A stretch of 64,000 nt of DNA from Actinoplanes aureus (GTDB taxonomy: Bacteria; Actinomycetota; Actinomycetes; Mycobacteriales; Micromonosporaceae), in assembly GCF_015704865.1 (NCBI RefSeq), contig NZ_JADQTO010000029.1, positions 58,901 to 122,900 on the forward strand, written 5' to 3'. How positions within the stretch are numbered: position 1 is the stretch's first letter; the number at the start of each line of letters is the position of its first letter. Shown here piece after piece: positions 54,243 to 62,114 of the stretch. A program made the position numbers and the translations under genes. Under the pieces are notes generated by a model that ran no database searches, was not told the DNA's origin, and saw only the letters and a program-made list of their open reading frames with translations.

Positions 54243-54833
54243 ATGCCGGAGCAACCGCAGTGGTCCGAGCGGACGCTCGACATGCCGCCGCAGGACCCGT
54301 GGGCCGAACCGCCGACGGCCGTGCCCACACCGCCCACGCCTTCCGCGCCTTCCGCGCCCGAGCAGTCGCCGTTCACCCGGGGCCGGGCCCGGGTCACCCA
54401 GCGCACTCAGCAGTTCAGCCATGAGCACGAGCCGACCGGCACCGGCTGGCCGGAGGAGGCCGGGCACGCCCCGCACGAGCCGCGCAGCCTGTCCTGGCAC
54501 ATCCGCCGGTTGCGCCGTGGCAGCGAGTGGTCGAACGCGGCGCTCATCTTCGCCTTCGTCTGCTGGGGCATCTGGGTGCTGTCGTCGGAGGGCTCGTTCG
54601 TCACCGCGGGGATCGTCTTCTTCGTGACGGTGTGCGTGGCCGCCGGCGTGTTCGCGCTGTCCCGCCTCGTCGGCCGCCTGGTGCTGGAGCGGCAGATGGG
54701 CCGGGTGCGGCACACCGCCCGCGGCTCACACATGGTCGCCGGGCTCTTCCTGGCCGGTGTCGGGTTCGCCCACCTGCGCCAGACCGAGTGGGTGATGGAC
54801 GCCTTCCACTGGATGGTGGGCCTGTTCAGCTGA
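54243..54833 (+). CDS. Three-helix membrane protein with Pro-rich N-terminus
   Basis: A 196-aa protein. A disordered Pro/Glu-rich cytoplasmic region (1-80) is followed by hydrophobic segments near 100-115, 120-142 and 163-180. It starts at ATG 54243, divergent from the Eis-like gene, and its last 8 bp overlap the convergent SDR gene. No family recognised. Confidence 0.65.
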   Translation: MPEQPQWSERTLDMPPQDPWAEPPTAVPTPPTPSAPSAPEQSPFTRGRARVTQRTQQFSHEHEPTGTGWPEEAGHAPHEPRSLSWHIRRLRRGSEWSNAALIFAFVCWGIWVLSSEGSFVTAGIVFFVTVCVAAGVFALSRLVGRLVLERQMGRVRHTARGSHMVAGLFLAGVGFAHLRQTEWVMDAFHWMVGLFS

Positions 54834-55698
54834 CCGGCTTGCCACCGGTGATCCCGAGCACCTCACCGGTGGTGTAGCTGGACTCCGGGCTCGCGAAATA
54901 GACGTACGCGGGCGCCAGCTCGGCGGGCTGCCCGGCCCGGCCGAGCGGCGTGTCGCTGCCGAACGACTTGACCTTCTCCTCGGGCATGGTGGCCGGGATC
55001 AGCGGGGTCCAGATCGGCCCGGGCGCCACCGCGTTGACCCGGATCCCCTGCTCGGCCAGGTCCTCGGCGAGCGCCTTGGTGAACGCCACGATGCCGCCCT
55101 TGGTGGTGGCGTAATCGAGAAGCGCGCTCGACGACTGGTACGCCTGGATCGACGCGGTGTTGATGATGGTCGCGCCGGGCGACATGTGCGGCACCGCGGC
55201 ACGGCAGAGCCAGAACATCGCGTACAGGTTGGTCTTCATGACCCGGTCGAACTGCTCGTCGGTGATCTCGGTGATCCCGCCCGGCTGTGCCATCTGGTAG
55301 GCGGCGTTGTTGACCAGAATGTCCAACCCGCCGAGATCCCGCCGGGCCCGGTCGATGATCGCCCGGCAGTGCGCCTCGTCCCGGATGTCGCCGGGCACGG
55401 TGACCGCCTTGCGTCCCGCCTTCTCGATCCATTGTGCGGTGTCCCGGGCGTCGGTCTCCTCCTCGGGCAGGTAGGAGATGAGCACGTCGGCGCCCTCCCG
55501 GGCGTACGCGATGGCCACCGCCCGCCCGATCCCCGAATCGCCCCCGGTGATTACCGCCTTGCGCCCGGCCAGCCGCCCGCTGCCGCGGTAGCTCTGCTCG
55601 CCGTGGTCGGGCCGGTCCGGCATGTCGGAGGTCAGCCCCGGCGGATTCAGGTCGCCGCCGTCCAGCTCCGGCTTCGGGTACATGTCACGCGGATTCAC
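54826..55698 (-). CDS. SDR-family oxidoreductase (YghA-like)
   Basis: A 290-aa short-chain dehydrogenase of the long-N-terminus YghA/general-stress type. The N-terminus contains MYPKPELDGG and GEQSYRGSGRLAGR. Then come the cofactor motif TGGDSGIGRAVA, NNAA, the catalytic S in TASIQAYQSS, and Y-x-x-x-K in DYATTKG. Probably NAD(P)-dependent; the alcohol or aldehyde substrate is unknown. GTG start 55698. Confidence 0.92.
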   Translation of the reverse strand: MNPRDMYPKPELDGGDLNPPGLTSDMPDRPDHGEQSYRGSGRLAGRKAVITGGDSGIGRAVAIAYAREGADVLISYLPEEETDARDTAQWIEKAGRKAVTVPGDIRDEAHCRAIIDRARRDLGGLDILVNNAAYQMAQPGGITEITDEQFDRVMKTNLYAMFWLCRAAVPHMSPGATIINTASIQAYQSSSALLDYATTKGGIVAFTKALAEDLAEQGIRVNAVAPGPIWTPLIPATMPEEKVKSFGSDTPLGRAGQPAELAPAYVYFASPESSYTTGEVLGITGGKPVS

Positions 55699-55819
55699 GT
55701 CATCGCCTCCACGTCATCGCCTCCTCGTCAGCGAACGAATGTCATGCGGTTGCCCACATCAGGTGCGAATAACCGGATCGCGGGTATGCACGGCGCCGGT
55801 CGTCGGAGGGAGGAGTTTC

Positions 55820-56716
55820 ATGGGGGACCCGCGGGTGGGCGTTGTCGTCATCACCTGGCAGCGGCGCGACGAGGCGCTCGCCTGTCTGGAACGGCTGCTC
55901 GAGCTGCCGGAGCAGCCACACGTGGTGCTGGTCGACAACGGCTCCACCGACGGGACCGCGGACGCGGTCCGCGAGCAATTCCCGGCCGTCGAGGTGGTCG
56001 CGCTGGGCGAGAACCTCGGGGCGGTTGGTCGCAACATCGGGGTACGCCGATTGCGTACGCCCTATGTCGCGTTCTGCGACGACGACACCTGGTGGAGTCC
56101 CGGCGCCCTGACCCGTGCCGCCGACGTGCTCGACGAGCACCCACGGCTCGGCCTGGTCAACGCCCGGATCGTGGTGGAGCCCTCCGGTGCCGAGGATCCG
56201 ATCGTGGCCGAACTGCGCGACTCCCCGGTCCCGGGGCCGGAGTGGCTGCCGGGCCCGGCGCTGGGCAGTTTCCTGGCCGGCGCCTCGGTGTTGCGGCGCG
56301 AGGCGTTCGAGGCGGCCGGCGGCTTCAGCGAACGGCTGTGGCTGGGCGGCGAGGAGGAGTTGCTCGCCACTGATCTGCTCACCGCCGGCTGGGAGCTCTG
56401 CTATCTGGAGGAGCTGACCGTGCACCACCGGGCGTCGAGACTGCGCGACGCCACGCACCGGCGGCGGGTCGGGCTGCGCAACACGCTGTGGTTCACCTGG
56501 CTACGGCGGCCGGCCGGGGCAGCCGTACGCCGCACGCTCTTCCTGGCACGGACCGTCCCGCGGGACCGTACCTCGCTGCTCGGCGCCGTCGACGCCGTAC
56601 GCGGCCTGAGCTGGCTGCTCGCGCACCGCCGGCCGCGACCGGCCGTGGTGGAGGCCCGGCTCGGCGTCCTGGACGAGACGCAGCGCCGCTCCACCGCCCG
56701 CCGCTACGTCGGCTGA
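55820..56716 (+). CDS. Family 2 glycosyltransferase
   Basis: A 298-aa GT-A glycosyltransferase. VVVITWQRRDEALACLERLL opens the fold, VDNGSTDGTA binds nucleotide, and FCDDDTWWSPGAL carries the metal-binding acidic motif. GGEEELLATDLLTAGW probably contains the catalytic base. The C-terminal 80 residues are Arg-rich and may contact the membrane. ATG 55820 follows AGGGAGGAG. Sugar donor and acceptor are unknown; it stands alone. Confidence 0.9.
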   Translation: MGDPRVGVVVITWQRRDEALACLERLLELPEQPHVVLVDNGSTDGTADAVREQFPAVEVVALGENLGAVGRNIGVRRLRTPYVAFCDDDTWWSPGALTRAADVLDEHPRLGLVNARIVVEPSGAEDPIVAELRDSPVPGPEWLPGPALGSFLAGASVLRREAFEAAGGFSERLWLGGEEELLATDLLTAGWELCYLEELTVHHRASRLRDATHRRRVGLRNTLWFTWLRRPAGAAVRRTLFLARTVPRDRTSLLGAVDAVRGLSWLLAHRRPRPAVVEARLGVLDETQRRSTARRYVG

Positions 56717-56727
56717 CCGCCGTCCGA

Positions 56728-56777
56728 ACACGACACGGGCCGGCCCGGCGACGCCGGACCGGCCCGTGAAGTCGTGT
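56728..56777. terminator. Bidirectional terminator between glycosyltransferase and SRPBCC genes
   Basis: ACGGGCCGG at 56735-56743 pairs with CCGGCCCGT at 56759-56767, with inner CCGGC/GCCGG pairing. ACACGAC at 56728-56734 pairs with GTCGTGT at 56771-56777 after a 3-nt bulge. It lies between two convergent genes. Confidence 0.75.
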
Positions 56778-57283
56778 CAGGCGTCCGTCAGGACCTTGCC
56801 GGTCTCCAGCAGCGACTTGAGATCGCTGAGCACCCAGGCCCAGCCGCCGCCACCCTCGGCGCCCGCCTCCGGGCTGCCGGCGGTCATCGCCGCGTGCGCC
56901 GGCGCGCCGGTCAACTCGTGCGTGATGGTGAGCCGGCAGACTCCGGGACCCGAGTCCTCGATGTCATACGTGAGCGTGGTGAACGGCTCGCCGGCGGTGC
57001 TCGGGTCCATCAGCATCCGCCACGTCTGCACCAGCCGTCGCGGCTGCTCGACCTCGAGGATCTCGCCCTCGACGATGGTTTCCGGGATCTCGAACCCGTT
57101 GGCGGCGGCGAAGTCCTTCATCTCCTGGGTCGCCGTGGAGTAGTACCGACCGCCCTTCTTGAGCTCGTAGAACTGGGGTGCCGCGTACCCGTAGCGCGCG
57201 TTCCACTCCGGATCGGTGATCGCGGTCCAGATCTTCTCGGGGGTCGACTTGATCCAGATCCGGTAGACCTGCGTGGTGCTCAT
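56777..57283 (-). CDS. SRPBCC/AHSA1-domain protein
   Basis: A 168-aa START-like protein. It begins STTQVYRIWIKSTPEKIWTAITDPEWNARYG and contains YYSTATQEMKDFA, IVEGEILEVEQPRRLVQTW and TRLTITHEL-type strands ending in a helix (WVLSDLKSLLETG). These hydrophobic-pocket proteins bind lipids or ligands. ATG 57283 overlaps the upstream ArsR stop, the standard regulator-AHSA1 pair, so they are one transcript and functionally linked. Confidence 0.9.
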   Translation of the reverse strand: MSTTQVYRIWIKSTPEKIWTAITDPEWNARYGYAAPQFYELKKGGRYYSTATQEMKDFAAANGFEIPETIVEGEILEVEQPRRLVQTWRMLMDPSTAGEPFTTLTYDIEDSGPGVCRLTITHELTGAPAHAAMTAGSPEAGAEGGGGWAWVLSDLKSLLETGKVLTDA

Positions 57284-57600
57284 GGCTCTTCCTCCAGCGC
57301 TCGCTTGAGATCGATGAGTGCGGTCACGTGGTGCTCGGTGTACTTGTCGATCCACCGGTCGTGGATCTGCCGGATCGGAATCGGATTGAGGAAGTGCAAC
57401 TTCTCTCGCCCGGACCGGCGCACGACGACGAGACCCGCCTCCTCCAGCACCCGCAGGTGCTTGGCGACGCCGAACCGCGTCATCTCCAGCTCCGACTCGA
57501 GCTCGGTGAGCGTGCGGCCGTCACGCGCGAAGAGCAGATCGAGCAGGAAGCGACGGCTCGGGTCGGCCAGTGCCTTGAACACCCGGTCGTCGTCGGTCAT
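57280..57600 (-). CDS. ArsR-family transcriptional regulator
   Basis: A 106-aa winged-helix repressor: MTDDDRVFKALADPSRRFLLDLLFARDG, LTELESELEMTRFGVAKHLRVLEEAGLVVVRRSGREK. It has no cysteine metal-binding box, so it is the non-metal AHSA1-linked subgroup. ATG 57600. It probably autoregulates the two-gene operon with the SRPBCC protein. Confidence 0.92.
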   Translation of the reverse strand: MTDDDRVFKALADPSRRFLLDLLFARDGRTLTELESELEMTRFGVAKHLRVLEEAGLVVVRRSGREKLHFLNPIPIRQIHDRWIDKYTEHHVTALIDLKRALEEEP

Positions 57601-57632
57601 GACGCAAAGTTAGGTGACCATTTGGTCACATG

Positions 57633-58139
57633 TCAAGGCCGACGTTGTGCCAGCATCTCCTGCTCCAGCTCCCACGATCCGCCCTCGTCCGTGGAGAAGT
57701 AGCCCAACCAGCGGAAACGCGACTCGCTGACCTCCGTGAAGAGCCATCGGACCGCGGTCCCATCAAGCCGCAGCCCCTCCTGCACAATGTCGCCGTCCTC
57801 GCCGGCGTGGCCGACAAGCGTCACGGTGCGTCCAGCCGGGGAGAACCAGACGACGTGCCAGCGGTCCGACTCCGGGTCGTACAGCCGCATCGTGCTGCCG
57901 GTGGTGCGTACCGGGTAGCCGCCCGGCCCGAACTCGGTGAACCACATGACGTCCTGCACCGCATGCCCGGCCAGCACCCAGCCGAACGTCCACACGACGG
58001 TGCCGGTGACCCAGTCGCCGCCCGGTCCGCGGTACCGGTTGGTCACGTCCCAGGTGCCGGTCAGGCGCCCGTACAGATCCATCGCCTTCTCGTGGCCCGG
58101 CCGGGGCCCGTCCGCTGAGAGTTCCTCCATGAGAGTCAT
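57633..58139 (-). CDS. DUF1579-like lipocalin-type protein
   Basis: A 168-aa protein with repeated beta strands typical of DUF1579/calycin folds: LYGRLTGTWDVTNRYRGPGGDWVTGTVVW, VMWFTEFGPGGYPVRTTGSTMRLYDPESDRWHVVWFSP and VGHAGEDGDIVQEG. No signal peptide. ATG 58139. It may bind a small hydrophobic ligand; function unknown. It lies 32 bp upstream of the ArsR gene in the same orientation. Confidence 0.72.
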   Translation of the reverse strand: MTLMEELSADGPRPGHEKAMDLYGRLTGTWDVTNRYRGPGGDWVTGTVVWTFGWVLAGHAVQDVMWFTEFGPGGYPVRTTGSTMRLYDPESDRWHVVWFSPAGRTVTLVGHAGEDGDIVQEGLRLDGTAVRWLFTEVSESRFRWLGYFSTDEGGSWELEQEMLAQRRP

Positions 58140-58599
58140 GCCGCCACCCTGCGCCCGAGCCGGGCGACGAGTCTTGAACGTTCTTGCAGCCCTCAAGGCG
58201 CCGGCAACAGCCACAAATAAAGCGGCCCAGGCCGTCTGACCTGGGCTGTGACCTGGCGCAGTCCGCGTGCAGATCGGCGTTTCGTTCCTGGCAGCACGGC
58301 GGTTGAGTGTCAAGGGAAGTGCGGTCGCCTCGGCGACCGGGCGAGTTGATCCTCGATCAGGTCGCCGCTGGCGTCGAGAACGTGGACCAGCTTCTCGAGA
58401 ATCGGCCAGGGCGCGGTGCCACCGCCGGCATGAACCACGATGTGCTGAGCCGACCTCGGTGTGAACGGCCCGTCCGGCTCGCCGAACGACGAGGGGTAAG
58501 CAAGATCCACTTAACCGCCAACCCGGCCCCCAGGTGAAAAGGTGAGCTGACCAGGCCCGCGATCCTCAGCGGGCATGGTCCACCGTCAGCGAGCGGGCG

Positions 58600-58616
58600 G
58601 CGAGAATCGAACTCGC
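58600..58616 (-). other. tRNA T-arm-like remnant
   Basis: On the minus strand GCGAG-TTCGATT-CTCGC is a perfect T-arm with the conserved TTCGA. Upstream sequence lacks a consistent anticodon stem and the acceptor pairing is incomplete. No CCA follows. It could be the 3' end of a decayed tRNA gene or an old attachment-site duplicate. Confidence 0.4.
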
Positions 58617-58774
58617 GTAATTAATCAGTTTGGAAGCAACAAGTCGATCATGCCAATGCGGCCTGCCCGGCCCCGGGATGCCCGTGACCTGCTGTTTCGT
58701 CTCAGCTTCGTATCGGTGCATCCCTGGGTCGGGTGGATCGTTCCGGTCGGTTCCCGAGCAAGATTCCTATCGTT

Positions 58775-58830
58775 TGCCCGGTGCCCGGTGCCCGGTGCCC
58801 GGTGCCCGGTGCCCGGTGCCCGGTCCCCGG
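58775..58830. repeat. Heptanucleotide tandem repeat (TGCCCGG)n
   Basis: Seven perfect TGCCCGG copies (58775-58823) are followed by one variant TCCCCGG (58824-58830). Because the unit is 7 bp, copy-number change would shift any reading frame. The region is non-coding here. A likely variable-number repeat. Confidence 0.92.
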
Positions 58831-59001
58831 TGCGCGAGACGCGAGGCGAGACTTCGTTGGCGCGACCCGCTTAGATCAAGACACGCGCGCTCAGGGTCGG
58901 AAGGCTACGTTCTGTGCCTTCGCATCGCACAACGCTGCCCCCTGCACTGGGATACCTGTACCAGCCGCAGTGGCCGCTCCTGGAGCTATTACGTTTATCG
59001 A

Positions 59002-59280
59002 TCATTGCTTCTTGCGTTGGCGGTCGGTCAGCGCGTCGAGCAGGCCGACGATCTCCAGAACCCGGTGTACGGCGGGGTTGCATGGCGCTGATCCGCATCC
59101 GCTTGCCGGCCGTAAGGGAGGCGGCGTATTGCTCGTCCAGGACGTTGATGCCCGAAGAGTCGCAGAAGCCGACCTGGGCGAGGTCGATGAGTACGGTCGT
59201 GGCGTCATCGTCGGCCATCGCGTCCTGCAGGTCGCCGGACCGTGGGTGGCCGGCGGCTATTTCGCGGGGGAGGGGGCCGA
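59002..59280 (-). pseudogene. Frameshifted STAS-domain anti-sigma factor antagonist
   Basis: The minus strand reads DAMADDDATTVLIDLAQVGFCDSSGINVLDEQYAAS..ISAMQP, the core of a SpoIIAA-like STAS domain with the phosphorylatable serine in DSSG. The frame then breaks at CCCC (59074-59077); one base shifted it continues AVHRVLEIVGLLDALTDRQRKKQ to the stop at 59002. One extra C explains it. The N-terminal strand (TVGPLPREIAAG) is present but no start codon is evident, and the gene abuts a truncated acyl-CoA synthetase. Probably a true relic. Confidence 0.72.
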
Positions 59281-59297
59281 CAGTTTCACCGCCGACG

Positions 59298-59492
59298 ATG
59301 GAGCGTCCGGTCGCCTTCGTCGTCCTGCGCGCGGACTTCGACACGAAGGCCGGCCAGCTGCGAGAACACCTGTCCCGCCGGATCGCCTCCTGGCGGATGC
59401 CGGACGACTTCATCCTGCTTGACACCATTCCCCTGACACGCACCGGCAAGCTGCTCAAACAGACCCTCCGCGAGTCGCGGCGCCCGGCTTGA
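59298..59492 (+). pseudogene. C-terminal fragment of acyl-CoA synthetase
   Basis: A 64-codon frame reads ERPVAFVVLRADFDTKAGQLREHL, PDDFILLDTIPLTRTGKLLKQTLRE. This is the C-terminal lid domain of a fatty-acid/acyl-CoA ligase, including the catalytic lysine in TRTGK. The remaining 450 or more residues are missing and upstream DNA is unrelated. The ATG at 59298 is probably fortuitous. A deletion joined it to the STAS relic. Confidence 0.78.
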
Positions 59493-59595
59493 CCTTGCGG
59501 GTACGCGGGCTCGGGTGTGCCCCGGCCGAGGCCGGGGCACACCGCCATCAGGTGTTCGGCGAGAGGGGCGCCGCGTACGGGCCGAGCAGGCGTGC

Positions 59596-60639
59596 TCAGT
59601 AGGCGAAGGGCCAGCCGGTGCTGTCGTAGCCGAGGAGGTTGATGCCGAGCCGGGAGGCCCCGTTGTCGGCGTAGTAGTGGTAGACGAGGACGTCGGCGTC
59701 GCTGTCGGCGATCACTGCCTGATGGCCGGGCCCGTGGACGCTGCCGTGTCCGGCAAGCACCTGGGTGCCGCCACCGGAGTTCATCGCCCTGCCACTACGG
59801 TCGACGAACGGGCCGTTGGGGCTGGTCGATCGGCCTACCATGATTCGGTACGTGCTGGCGGCGCCCTGGCAGCATCGGTCGAACGACACCCACAGGTAGT
59901 AGTAGGCGCCGTGCTTGAACATGTGCGGCGCTTCGATCGCCCCACCGTTGCGGCCGGCGATGAGACGGATGCTGTTGCCGGCGCGCAGACCGGTCGACGG
60001 ATTCAGGGCGATCTGCTGGATGCCGGACCAGAACGAGCCGAAGTTGAGCCACCAGCGGCCGGACTCGTCAACGATCAGGTTCGGATCGATCGCGTTGTAG
60101 TTGTTCGACGAGCTGGAGGCGATGACCAGACCGCGGTTGGTCCAGCTGCCCGACGCGCCGGTGGGGCTGGTCGCGAGGAAGATCGCTGACCGGTTCGAGC
60201 CGAACGTGGATGCCGAGTAGTACAGGTAGTACTGGCCGTTGTGGTAGGAGATGTCCGGCGCCCACAGATTGGCGCTCCCGCCGGTGTACGTCGTCGTCCA
60301 CGGCGCGCCGTTGGGGAAGGCGGCTCCGGCGGCCCGGAAGGCGGTGCGGTCGGTGGAGGTGGTCAGCGCGATGTTGTTCCCGGTCTGCGCCACGATGTAC
60401 GTGCCGCCGGGCGTCTTGACCATCGTGGGGTCGTGGGTACCCGTGGCGCCCGAAACGGGACCCGGGTTGGGGTAGGAGCCCGGCGGCGTGGTCGGTGTGG
60501 CCAGCGCATTGATCGGGGCCGCGGCGGCGGGCGGTCGGACAGCGGCTTGCGCGTGCATCGCGGCAGCCGACATCACTGCCACGACGGCGGCGACCGGCAC
60601 GGCGAGCAACACTCGCCGCCGCATGTGGGATCCGGGCAT
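59596..60639 (-). CDS. Secreted GH43 arabinan endo-1,5-alpha-L-arabinosidase
   Basis: A 347-aa exported enzyme. A signal peptide (RRRVLLAVPVAAVVAVMSAAAMHAQA) precedes a five-bladed GH43 propeller. The three acidic residues are D70 (THDPTMVK), D185 (AIDPNLIVDESG) and E236 (GGAIEAPHMFK). NLWAPDISYHNGQYYLYYS is a family hallmark. ATG 60639 follows GGAGG. It cleaves arabinan internally outside the cell. A near-perfect LacI-type operator lies 57 bp upstream, so it is probably repressed without arabino-oligosaccharide. Confidence 0.9.
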   Translation of the reverse strand: MPGSHMRRRVLLAVPVAAVVAVMSAAAMHAQAAVRPPAAAAPINALATPTTPPGSYPNPGPVSGATGTHDPTMVKTPGGTYIVAQTGNNIALTTSTDRTAFRAAGAAFPNGAPWTTTYTGGSANLWAPDISYHNGQYYLYYSASTFGSNRSAIFLATSPTGASGSWTNRGLVIASSSSNNYNAIDPNLIVDESGRWWLNFGSFWSGIQQIALNPSTGLRAGNSIRLIAGRNGGAIEAPHMFKHGAYYYLWVSFDRCCQGAASTYRIMVGRSTSPNGPFVDRSGRAMNSGGGTQVLAGHGSVHGPGHQAVIADSDADVLVYHYYADNGASRLGINLLGYDSTGWPFAY

Positions 60640-60695
60640 GGAAGCCTCCAGGTTCGCTCGAGCCAGCAGACGGTCGGCAGACTCGAGCACGGGGA

Positions 60696-60709
60696 TGTGA
60701 GCGCTCACA
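60696..60709. promoter_or_regulatory. LacI-family operator, arabinanase promoter
   Basis: TGTGAGCGCTCACA is a perfect 14-bp palindrome with the central CG and outer TGTGAGC typical of LacI/GalR operators. With the following A-A-T-T it matches much of the idealised lac operator. It lies 57 bp upstream of the GH43 start and 222 bp upstream of the divergent PaaX-like gene. Confidence 0.8.
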
Positions 60710-60930
60710 ATTCGATGCGCGTTATGGCTGCGTCCGACGCCGAGGGGGCGGCGCCCGGACGCTGGTGCGCTCTCGCCACCAAGGTGGGCGGAGCGGCACG
60801 TTACACGGCAGTTATCGTGCACCCCGTACAGGAAAGTGTCAAACAGGAACGTCGATGCCTACCTGGGCGGAGGGTGACGATCAGCGGCGTTACAGTCGGG
60901 GTCTACACGTGGAAGCGGTGCGGAGACTCT

Positions 60931-61905
60931 GTGGATTACCCGTTCGAGATCGAGGAGATCTTCACCGCCGAGGCGTCCGGCTCGTTGCGGCTTCCGCGAC
61001 GGCAGGCGGGAAGTTCACCGCAGGGCTTGGCTCTCACACTTCTCGCCGACTACACCGCGTACACCGAGGCCTGGCTGCCGTCCGGCGCACTCGTGGCGCT
61101 CCTGGCCGAGGCCGAGGTCAGCGCGGCCAGCGCGCGGACCGCCATCAGCCGTCTCACGCGGCGGTCAGTGCTGCAGGGCAACCGCGTGGGGCGGAGCACC
61201 TTCTACCGCCTTGCGCCGTCGGTCGCGGCGCACTTGCGCGCCGGCGGGAGGGGGGTCGTCGCGTTCGGCGCGGACGCTGAGAAGTGGGACGGCTGGTGGA
61301 CGCTGGTGGCGTTCTCGGTGCCCCAGGAGGGTGCCGCACAGCGTCGCGCTCTGCGTAACCACCTGCGGTGGAGAGGCTTTGCGCCGCTGTACGACGCGCT
61401 TTGGGTCTCGCCGCGTCAACTCGAGGACGAGGACCGGGCGAACCTCGCGGAGGTGAATCTGGAGGACCTCACCGTCTTCCGCGCTCGCCACACGGAACTG
61501 GCCGTCGGCTCGGGCCGGAGCCCCATCGATGCATGGGATCTGCGCGCCGTCGGCGAGCAGTACGAGGCCTTCATTCGTCACTGGAGCGAGATCGTGCCCC
61601 GTGTGCGGGCCGGGGGTTTCGGTGGGGCACAGGCGGTACGTTCGCGCACCGCCGTGATGGACAGCTACCGCCGATTCGCCCCGGCAGACCCGCCGCTGCC
61701 GATGCGGCTCCTGCCCGGCGGATGGCAACGGGAACACGCCCGGCGCATCTTCGCCACGGTCTACGACGGCCTCGCCGAGACTGCCGAACGGCACGTTCGC
61801 GCCATCGTCGCCGACTTCACCGCGACGCCACCGCGGATCCACGCCAACACCGTTGCCGACCTCTCGGCTGGACGCGTCGCGGAAAGCGTGCCGGACCTCC
61901 GCTGA
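60931..61905 (+). CDS. PaaX-family transcriptional regulator
   Basis: A 324-aa regulator from GTG 60931, with GGAG five bases upstream. The N-terminal winged helix contains LLADYTAYTEAWLPSGALVALLAEAEVSAASARTAISRLTRRSVLQ. The PaaX central and C-terminal domains follow: WTLVAFSVPQEGAAQRRALRNHLRWRGFAPLYDALWVSP and a helical end. Long upstream extensions of the frame run through the arabinanase promoter and are not needed. Classical PaaX senses phenylacetyl-CoA; this one's location between arabinan genes suggests another ligand. Confidence 0.87.
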   Translation: MDYPFEIEEIFTAEASGSLRLPRRQAGSSPQGLALTLLADYTAYTEAWLPSGALVALLAEAEVSAASARTAISRLTRRSVLQGNRVGRSTFYRLAPSVAAHLRAGGRGVVAFGADAEKWDGWWTLVAFSVPQEGAAQRRALRNHLRWRGFAPLYDALWVSPRQLEDEDRANLAEVNLEDLTVFRARHTELAVGSGRSPIDAWDLRAVGEQYEAFIRHWSEIVPRVRAGGFGGAQAVRSRTAVMDSYRRFAPADPPLPMRLLPGGWQREHARRIFATVYDGLAETAERHVRAIVADFTATPPRIHANTVADLSAGRVAESVPDLR

Positions 61906-61986
61906 GGTGTGCCGCGTTCCCAGTCGCTTCTCGGGCGCGAGCCTCGCCGCGTGTCGATATCCGGCACCCGGGCTGTGCCGCACATC

Positions 61987-62015
61987 TTGACACTCGCCTA
62001 TGTGAGCGATAACAC
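61987..62015 (+). promoter_or_regulatory. Promoter with LacI-type operator for second GH43 gene
   Basis: TTGACA (61987-61992) is a perfect -35 hexamer. Seventeen bases on lies TAACAC, a weak -10. Across the spacer and -10 runs TGTGAGCGATAACA (62001-62014), an imperfect LacI-type operator sharing five of seven symmetric pairs and the left half of the site at 60696. Repressor binding there would block polymerase. The gene starts at about 62115. Confidence 0.65.
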
Positions 62016-62114
62016 TGCTGCGAAACGTTGCGTGCATGCCGCGGTAACAGGATCGCACTGGCTTCCCCGGCCCTCTGCAGTGTCATCGGCATTCCCGTGA
62101 AAGGTCGATCGACT

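Larger units (their letters stand above)
58140..59001. other. Gene-poor decayed region
   Basis: No supported gene. It holds a 7-bp hairpin at 58224-58247 (GCCCAGG with CCTGGGC), a tRNA-like T-arm at 58600-58616, a heptanucleotide repeat at 58775-58830, and then the relics beginning at 59002. Codon bias is absent in all frames. Confidence 0.5.

Noticed and set aside
58775..58830. CRISPR array
   Set aside because: The repeat unit is 7 bp with no spacers; no other regular spaced repeats or cas genes occur in the window.
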